From NCBI GenBank assembly GCA_022575985.1, contig JAKSXM010000129.1, positions 1,883,501 through 1,947,500 on the forward strand: DNA of 64,000 nt. The letters run 5' to 3'. Made by a program: the position numbers and the translations under genes. This DNA comes from Anagrus nilaparvatae. Taxonomy: Eukaryota > Arthropoda > Insecta > Hymenoptera > Mymaridae. The first letter of the stretch is position 1; each line of letters begins with the position of its first letter. The notes below the pieces were generated by a model. It did no database searches. It saw nothing but the letters and a program-made list of their open reading frames with translations, and had not been told where the DNA came from. This document shows positions 57,546 to 64,000 of this stretch, piece by piece.

Positions 57546-59227
57546 TTTCGATTTAAGGACCTTTGGTGCAGAAGTACCTAGGGAACTATGAAAGCTTTTA
57601 TTTACGTAAACTGAAAAGCTCAATTCATGTTTCGCTAATAATTTTCCAGTTTCCTAACGCGTGAATAGTACAGGTTTGTTTTTCAAAAAACATTTGTGAA
57701 TTCGTGTTTTTAGATACTAATTAGACCAAGTCATTATTAAAAACAATAATTATTTTAATTTTATATATTATTATTCAGATATTAATTTCATAATACCAGA
57801 AGAATGCTTAATAATAATTTTCGAATTTTTAACAACAAAAAAAAAAATAATAATAGAACAAGTTTGTAAATTATGGAATTTATTGAGTAAATCATTATGG
57901 ACAAAAAATAATCTATATTAAAACGATAATTCTACATATTCGTACTTTCGTAGAAAAACATTAAGTACTACATCCTAAAGAAAAAAAAAATTGGCATTTT
58001 TTATATTTTTTGGCGGCAAAAATTTTGAGAAAAAAATTTTCAAAAAATTAAGTATCAGATTCGAGATATCGAGTAAAAATCATACTTTCAAATATAAGTA
58101 CTTGCATGGAAATAAATGAGGTATTACGACCAAAAAGAAGAAAATTATAGTGTTTTTTTAATTTTTTTATGAAAAAAGTTTTGAAAAAAAAAATTTCGAA
58201 AAATTACGTATCCGATGGAGAAATCCTTTACAAATGATAAATTTAGATATTCGCACTTTCATAGGAAAAAATTAAGTATTACGTCCTAAAATAAAAAAAA
58301 AATTTAGCGTTTTTTGTATTTTTTGGCGAAAAAAATTTTGAGAAAAAAATTTTGAAAAAATTAAGTATTAGGTCCAAAAAATTACTATAAACGATATTTC
58401 TAAAACTAGTACTTCCACAGAAATAAATCAAGTACTGCGTCCAAAATGAAAAAAAAAATTGTCATTTTTTGTATTTTTTGGTGAAAAAAATTTTGAGAAA
58501 AAAATTTTCAAAAAATAAATTATAAGATTCGAGATATCGAGTAAAAACCATTCTTTCAAATATAAGTACTTGCATGGAAATAAATGAGGTATTACGACCA
58601 AAAAGAAAAAAAATTATTGCATTTTTTAAATTTTTTTATTAAAAAAATTTTGAAAAAAAAAATTTCGAAAAATTACGTATCACATGAAATAATCATTTAA
58701 AAACGATAATTCTAAATATTCGTACTTTGGTAGAAAAACATTAAGTACTACATCCTAAAAAAAAAAATTGGCATTTTTTATATTTTTTGTCGGCAAAAAT
58801 TTTGAGAAAAAAATTTTCAAAAAATTAAGTATCAGATTCGAGATATCGAGTAAAAACCATACTTTCAAATATAAGTACTTGATTACAAAAAATTAAGTAT
58901 TAGGTCCAAAAAATTACTATAAACGATATTTCTAAAGCTAGTACTTCCACAGAAATAAATCAAGTACTGCGTCCAAAAGGAAAAAAAAAATTGTCATTTT
59001 TTGTATTTTTTGGTGAAAAAAATTTTCAAAAAATAAATTATAAGATACGAGATATCGAGTAAAAACGATACTTCTAGATATCAGTACTTTCATGGAAAAA
59101 AATGAGGTATTACATCCAAATTAAAAAAAAAAAAAAAGTACCTCGAGATTTTTTGGTAAAAAAAATTTTGAAAAAAAAATTAGGTCTTAATGTCGTACTG
59201 GCTGTGAAATATCACCGGTTACAGTCC

Positions 59228-59282
59228 AACATACATACATACATACATACATACATACATACATACATACACACACATACAG
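59228..59282. repeat. (CATA)n/(CA)n microsatellite in copy B
   Basis: About eleven CATA repeats then CACACATA. Occupies the family's microsatellite position. Confidence 0.9.
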
Positions 59283-59386
59283 ACTTTTTTTAAAAACCGG
59301 TTTTTTAGCTTCCTGAGGTCTCAAAACGTGCCAAAATATCGAAAATCAAAATTTCACCTATCACAAAGGTTCCTCTATGAGGAACC

Positions 59387-59600
59387 AAAATTTTTTTTCT
59401 TGAAAAATGAAAATTGAACTACATACTCATGTTTTTTGGGATGCTTATTCCAAAAATGTATACAAAAAATTTTTCACCAACGTTTGGCCCTGTAGACGAC
59501 ACCAGTGCCCCCATTCATACCCCCCCTCCAAACGGGTAAAAATATTTTTATTACAAAAATTAAAACTAAATATGAATTCTTATATGTGGTCTATGCGTGG
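59387..59600 (+). repeat. Arm 1 (second part) of the second inverted repeat
   Basis: ATGAAAATTGAACTACATACTC through ACGTTTGGCCCTGTAGACGA to AAAAATATTTTTATTACAAA, matching the complement of 60020-60220. A partial third copy (ATGTTTGGCCCTGTAAACCA) lies at 59721-59800. Confidence 0.75.
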
Positions 59601-60019
59601 AACTACTCGATTTAGGTTAGATTCTCGCCTAATTTTGTTTTATGTGTACTCCATATTTTACTGGTCGTACCGCAAGCTATCCTTTTTGTGCGGTAGTCAA
59701 CTGAATATTTATCTGTGTACCAATGTTTGGCCCTGTAAACCACCCCAGTGGCCCCATGCGCTCCCCCCCCCCCCAAAATGAGATACAAAAATTTTTATTA
59801 CGAAAACTAAAACTCAATGCGTGTTCTTTTGTTTTTGAGACACTTCCTGATACATAATTTTGAGATGCAGCTGCTCCAAAGTTGGATTCTTCAATTTTTT
59901 GATTTCAGCTGCTCAATTCAACCTGAAATAATTCAAAACCATGAAACTTTTAACATATACATATGATTGGGAAAAAATTTTCTTTTTACCTGGCCTACCC
60001 AAAAAAAATTTTTCAACGT

Positions 60020-60410
60020 CCCAAAAAATATAAGAATTCATATTAAGTTTTAATTTTTGTAATAAAAATATTTTTACCCGTTTTTTTTGGGGGGGGGGGT
60101 ATGAATGGGGGCACTGGTTTCGTCTACAGGGCCAAACGTTGGTGAAAAACATTTTTTGTATGCATTTTTGGAATAAACATCCTAAAAAACACGAGTATAT
60201 AGTTCAATTTTCATTTAAAAAATTTTTTTAACTTCTTTGGGGGGCATATGGGGGCGCTGGGGGCAATTTGGCTAATTTTATTGCATTTTTTTAGCCATAT
60301 TCGGTTTTAGTACCATCAAAAACCCCCATACCAGGGGGTCTACCCTCTGATACATGATTTTTTTTTGTGTGCCTGTGCAATAGAGCTATGGAGCTTTCAA
60401 GCTCCGTATC
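60020..60410 (-). repeat. Arm 2 of the second inverted repeat, with empty sites
   Basis: Complement of 59387-59600 joined directly to the complement of 55948-57056. Runs of G (GGGGGGGGGG near 60080) mirror the C runs of arm 1. It has neither the MITE nor the hairpin-ended TE. Confidence 0.75.
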
Positions 60411-61200
60411 AGCCAAAGTTGAGACTTTGGAGCTTTGTGTCCATGGAGATATTTTTTAAGAATAATAAAATTTAAAACTTTCAAAAAATTCACCTAATTT
60501 GATCGAACGGCCATTTCCTATTCATTTGTGCGGGGTCCTTTTTCAAAAAATCGCAAAATTAAAAACAAAAGTTATTTCAGTTTTTTAAGTTGTAATGCAG
60601 GGTATTTGCTATAAATTAACTGATAAAAAGGGCTCTAATTGATTTTTAAAATAAAACCTAACTGATTTGACATTTAAAAGGTTTTTCTCCACTATAGCAT
60701 ATACCGCACATTTATATGGTCTTTCTATTATATGAGTTCAATTCAATTTATTTTAACCGTTCTTATTATAAACTAATTAGAATATACAAATTTATTAAGC
60801 TTTTATTAAAAATCTCAACTGTAACTATTATTATTAATAAATAATTAAAATATACAAAGTTACTAAGCTTTTATTAAAAATTTAAACTTGACCTATTTAT
60901 CTTCTCGCTCACTCTTATGTAATTTACCTGTTATATAATTTAACTTACATGTGAATCACTTGCGGCGCTCACAAAATTTCACCTTGAATATATTCCTGAA
61001 AAGGGGGGAGGGAAGGGAGCTAAGTCAATAATAAGCCTTTTATTTAATTTGACAATTATTAAATTTAATGATAAGAAAATTATTTAAATCTATAAAAATT
61101 TACATAAACTAAAACTAAATTGGCCATTATTAAACTAAAATAAAAAGATATAATTTTATCGACCTCGTGGGCCTTGATTAATTTTATTGATGGGCGCCAT
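60411..61200. other. Noncoding stretch
   Basis: AT-rich. Includes a purine-rich GGGGGGAGGGAAGGGAG at about 61004. The 100-aa minus-strand frame at 61080-61382 is not supported as a gene. Confidence 0.4.
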
Positions 61201-61903
61201 CTTTTCATCGCGTGTGGGTGTACGAGGGTGTTGAATATACTCGCGTATATAGAATATATATTAAAATATTGTAAATGAAAATTATGAAAATTATGAAAAT
61301 AAGTATAAAACACTACGAATATTCTCATCACCCGCGTACACACATAAATAATTTTCCACACATACGAATCACGCACACTCACTTATTTAATTTACAAGAT
61401 CTATAATGACAATGATTATCAGTGCACTTTTATAGTTAATAATTTTTAAGGTACCTTTGTCTTCTCCTGGAAATACAATAGTTTAGGCTTTAAAGCGAGC
61501 TATTTTATTTAGAATAGCCTGTAAATTTATTTCCGTCTTTTGACACAATGAACTAAAACTGGATTTTCTAATAATAACTGATTTTATAACTGATTAAACT
61601 GAGTTTATGATAATATGTTTTATGATAATAATTTTTATAATAACTATTATAATTGAATAATGGAGAACTAAAATATTATACAATAGAAATGGAGTAATAT
61701 AAAATGTGAAATTAGATTAAACTGTGCCTCTGCGGCATACGAAAACTGGCTTGTACAAGGCCGGTACAAGAATGAGGAAAGCACATGGAGCTCTTTTTTT
61801 TCTTCCGGCTGTATCCAGCCGTCGCTAGTCGCGCGTTGCCAAACTTCTTTTTGCGCGGATTTTGAATATTTTGATTTGTCTAATGCTGACATAAATGTCT
61901 GCA
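61201..61903 (-). mobile_element. Putative LTR of a second gypsy-type element (left limit uncertain)
   Basis: On minus it begins TGCAGACATTTATGTCAGCA right after a purine tract and contains ATAAA signals near 61525 and 61505. TGGCGCCCA, a common primer-site sequence, occurs on minus at 61191-61199. If real, that would place the LTR end close to 61200. No second LTR is in the window, so length is a guess. Confidence 0.4.
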
Positions 61904-61908
61904 TTATA

Positions 61909-61921
61909 CCCCACCCCCCAC
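61909..61921 (-). promoter_or_regulatory. Polypurine tract of the second gypsy element
   Basis: Minus strand TGTGGGGGGTGGGG, about 30 bp after the stop of the 286-aa ORF and immediately before the putative LTR. Confidence 0.65.
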
Positions 61922-61948
61922 AGGTTGTTTAGCTGATGGCTAGGCAAC

Positions 61949-62809
61949 CTAGTTGAGAGGTAAGTTTGAATATCTTTTTAACGGGACGATTCTGAAGAAT
62001 TGTCTCGCGTTTTCAGGTATTTCTCTGCTTATTGATGTATACTCATCATATATTGCCTGGCGCTGTTCTTCTAAGGGTCGAATGTGTTCACTGTTGATAC
62101 GCCACTTTTCCTTTCTTCCTTGGGGCGTATATCGACTGTATGCTTTCTTCTCGTAAGTCCAGTCGTCTATTTCTTTATTCACTTGTTGGTACTGTGCGAA
62201 TAACTTTCTTAGATACAAGTATCTATCATTAAATTCGTACATGAAGCAATACTCTTCAAGTTCCTGTCCCATTCTTGCGTGTTCTTCCTTAGTATATTTC
62301 GATTTTGGTTTAGTTATATTCCCAGAATTCATTATTTTTGGCTGTACTACAGTTTTCTCTTTACTGGGTCCGACAGTGCTGACTGGACTATCTTGTATTG
62401 CCCGTGGTCTTCTTAATGGTTGTAAATTTATAATCGGGTTACATGAGGCCATTAAATTCAGCACTATTGGTTCGTACGACCTTCCCATCGCCAAATTTAG
62501 TACCCTAAGCATGAGATCTCTTGTTATCTTGCCTTCTTGAACGGTGATGATGTATCTTGGTATTTTTGGTGTAGGAGGTAATATTGCTGGGTAGCCTTGT
62601 TGCTTACTAGTTGAGCCTGAATTTGACGGTTCTACTTCTGTGATTCTGGGACATGTGTCTTGTAAGTCACAGGTGTTGTTTATGGAAACCTTAATTCCCA
62701 GTTTCCAGCTTCCATCAGTATCTTGGAATTTTCTTGTGGTTATACAAAATTCACGTTGATTGGCGTTTTCGCCTAGGTCTAAGGTCCACTCGTACTCGGT
62801 GGTGTTCAT
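61949..62809 (-). CDS. Unrecognised 286-aa ORF at the 3' end of a gypsy-type element
   Basis: Sits between the integrase region and the polypurine tract, where env lies in errantiviruses, but has no signal peptide, transmembrane segment or Cys pattern of an envelope. The N-terminal third contains two Cys (CDLQDTC) and a beta-like pattern. The middle has a Pro-rich linker (PAILPPTPKIPRY). The C-terminal 110 residues are charged and helical, rich in Tyr and Arg (YLYLRKLFAQYQQVNKEIDD, RPLEEQRQAIYDEYTSI), suggesting a coiled coil. Intact from the Met at 62809 to the stop. I do not recognise the family; a gag-like or accessory structural role is possible. Confidence 0.6.
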   Translation of the reverse strand: MNTTEYEWTLDLGENANQREFCITTRKFQDTDGSWKLGIKVSINNTCDLQDTCPRITEVEPSNSGSTSKQQGYPAILPPTPKIPRYIITVQEGKITRDLMLRVLNLAMGRSYEPIVLNLMASCNPIINLQPLRRPRAIQDSPVSTVGPSKEKTVVQPKIMNSGNITKPKSKYTKEEHARMGQELEEYCFMYEFNDRYLYLRKLFAQYQQVNKEIDDWTYEKKAYSRYTPQGRKEKWRINSEHIRPLEEQRQAIYDEYTSISREIPENARQFFRIVPLKRYSNLPLN

Positions 62810-63234
62810 CTGTAACAGATTTTAATTTTCTGTTACGTAACGTTTCGACATATTTATTTTGTTTTCCTAACCTAATTAAATTTTTGAATATTTACAATAT
62901 TAGCTATTTATTTACATTATTTACAAACTACGATTTTTGTCGCATTTTCCTAAGACGCGCGCGATAAAGTTAGAACCGATATAGGCGCTGTTCACGTAGC
63001 TGGTATTTTGAGGCTCGCCCACATGAGCTTTGCGCGGTCGGCCGCGCTGTCTTTTTATTACTTTATTTTCAGGCCTCTTGGTGGCCTCTTTTTTTCTTTC
63101 TTCTGGTCTCTTGATGACCGATTTTCCTTCTTTGACTTCTGGTCTCTTGTCGACCTCTTGTGAAATTTTACTTCTGGTTTTATATCTGTGATATGGTATG
63201 TAATTATTATCTGAATTTTTCTTATTTGTGCTAG
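62810..63234 (-). pseudogene. Basic tail downstream of integrase, with AT-hook-like motif
   Basis: In one minus-strand frame about 63170-62960 reads EVDKRPEVKEG, IKRPEERKKEATKRPE and then KRQRGRPRKAH, i.e. repeated KRPE modules leading to a canonical AT-hook core (RGRP). It is out of frame with the integrase ORF that stops at 63235, so either a frameshift has occurred or it is coincidental. No start codon of its own was assigned. Confidence 0.45.
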
Positions 63235-64000
63235 TTACTGGTTGCTCATTAAGTTTTTGAGGTGCCAGTGTTGTTTTCTGACTTTACCTCGTTTCACATT
63301 TTTAGGCCTTCCAGGTTTACGTGGTGTTGTATTTTTATGTGGTCTTTTTTCTTGAAGTACTTCATTATTATTTTTACTTTCATGATTTTCTCTTGTTTGA
63401 GTTGGTTCTTGTGGTGTTATTGTGAATTTTCCCTCTATGTGTTTCAGGTCTTTTACGTGATATGTATTTTCTATTACACCATCTTTGCCTGTTAACTCAA
63501 AGAGATTATCTGAGACCTGTTTGGTCAAGGTATATTCTCCTCTATTTTTGGGAGCTAGGCCGCCTGCTATGTTTTCTGATGTGTTTGAGAGAACTACGTT
63601 TTTAATCCAAACTCTGTCTCCGACCTTGAAATTATGAGGAGATCTTCCAAGATCATAATTTCTTGCTTGTCGTTCAGTTGACTCTTTCTGGTTATCTTTT
63701 GCTATTTGCCGAATATGAATCATTTCTTCGTTTCGTTCGGCCCAATTTCTGGCTGCTTTGTGTTCTTCAGATCTTTTAAGTGTTGGTGATAGAGATGGAT
63801 TGCGGCCGTAGCAAAGATAAAAAGGTGAATAACCTATTGTTTCATGGACTGATGTGTTGTAATTGAAGACTTTTTCCATAAGTTCTGAGTCCCATGTTCT
63901 GTGGTCTGGTGTTATGTAAGCTCTGATCATGGATTTGAGTGTCCGGTTGAGTCTTTCAACTGGGTCGCTTTGTGGATGCCCTGGCGGTACTAGCGCATGT
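63235..64000 (-). CDS. Gypsy integrase, C-terminal part (runs off the window)
   Basis: Open to the window edge. The part nearest the edge reads PPGHPQSDPVERLNRTLKSMIRA, the end of the DDE core including the glutamate-bearing helix. Then come HETIGYSPFYLCYGRNPSL and the C-terminal fold VGDRVWIKNVVLSN...KNRGEYTLTKQVSDNLFEL. The tail is very basic and includes PRKPGRPKNVKRGK, an AT-hook-like sequence that could bind AT-rich DNA. It is intact in the visible part and on the same strand as the 286-aa ORF and LTR, so the three belong to one element. Confidence 0.85.
   Translation of the reverse strand, partial: HALVPPGHPQSDPVERLNRTLKSMIRAYITPDHRTWDSELMEKVFNYNTSVHETIGYSPFYLCYGRNPSLSPTLKRSEEHKAARNWAERNEEMIHIRQIAKDNQKESTERQARNYDLGRSPHNFKVGDRVWIKNVVLSNTSENIAGGLAPKNRGEYTLTKQVSDNLFELTGKDGVIENTYHVKDLKHIEGKFTITPQEPTQTRENHESKNNNEVLQEKRPHKNTTPRKPGRPKNVKRGKVRKQHWHLKNLMSNQ

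Larger units (their letters stand above)
57057..59386 (+). mobile_element. Hairpin-ended TE without inverted termini (copy B, 2.3 kb)
   Basis: Begins CGCTGCCAAGTAATTGGCAC (TGCCAA/TTGGCA hairpin) and ends with the hairpin GGTTCCTCTATGAGGAACC. It is inserted at an A-run/T-run junction of the inverted-repeat arm; the empty site is at 60219-60232. Flanking A4 is the likely target duplication. Relative to copy A it has an extra block at about 57265-57895 with a G-rich minisatellite. The interior has about 230-bp irregular repeats built on GAGATATCGAGTAAAAAC. No ORF. Confidence 0.6.

Noticed and set aside
61949..62809. Retroviral-type envelope gene
   Set aside because: No signal peptide, transmembrane helix or envelope Cys pattern.
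1..64000. Viral or bacterial origin of the window
   Set aside because: No viral core genes or bacterial operon structure; eukaryotic TEs, SINEs, splice-like signals and satellites dominate.

Overview
The window is AT-rich eukaryotic nuclear DNA with almost no host coding sequence. It is a nest of transposable elements, satellites and inverted duplications. The element set (copia-like element with the half-tRNA(iMet) primer site of Drosophila copia, Ty3/gypsy elements, an R1/jockey-type non-LTR fragment, a Helitron Rep remnant, Transib-like and TA-target MITEs, tRNA-derived SINEs) and the base composition point to an insect. A very AT-rich genome such as a parasitoid wasp is plausible, but this is inference.

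Layout. (1) 711-1541: 3' end of a non-LTR retrotransposon on the minus strand. (2) About 1542-38965: one giant imperfect palindrome with arms of roughly 11 kb (net of insertions) around a spacer at 21742-22986. From outside in, each arm carries: a 150-bp non-LTR scrap; four 175-bp tandem repeats with exon-like architecture; an element with about 37-bp inverted repeats encoding a broken 'SDG/HGK' protein, itself interrupted by a 368-bp Transib-like MITE; a 3-kb satellite of about 110-bp units with a 0.7-kb foldback inside; a 1.17-kb foldback MITE; a 165-bp repeat array; and a Helitron-like CTAG terminus at the spacer. (3) The arms differ by two large insertions. The left arm holds a 9,289-bp TA-flanked element (11031-20319) built of a 398-bp satellite and an inverted minisatellite. 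The right arm holds a 4.8-kb head-to-head array (30158-34960) of 471-bp units, nine of them with a complete tRNA-like gene with anticodon ACA.

(4) 41240-42935: a frameshifted Helitron Rep remnant. (5) About 42950-49970: a degenerate Ty3/gypsy element (gag, protease, RT-RNase H, integrase, 3' LTR) split by a 779-bp TA-flanked MITE. (6) 50610-53110: a structurally complete gag-only copia-like LTR element on the minus strand with 5-bp target duplications, inserted into a Helitron-like end whose intact copies border the palindrome spacer. (7) 53230-61200: noncoding repeats, including two TEs nested in one arm of a second, smaller inverted repeat whose other arm preserves the empty sites. (8) 61200-64000: the 3' end of a second gypsy element on the minus strand (integrase C-terminus running off the window, an unrecognised 286-aa ORF, polypurine tract, LTR).

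The proteins are all parts of mobile elements and form no host pathway. The most notable structures are the palindromic tRNA(ACA) array, the 9.3-kb satellite-bearing TA element, the giant palindrome, and the gag-only copia element with a 3' hairpin array.
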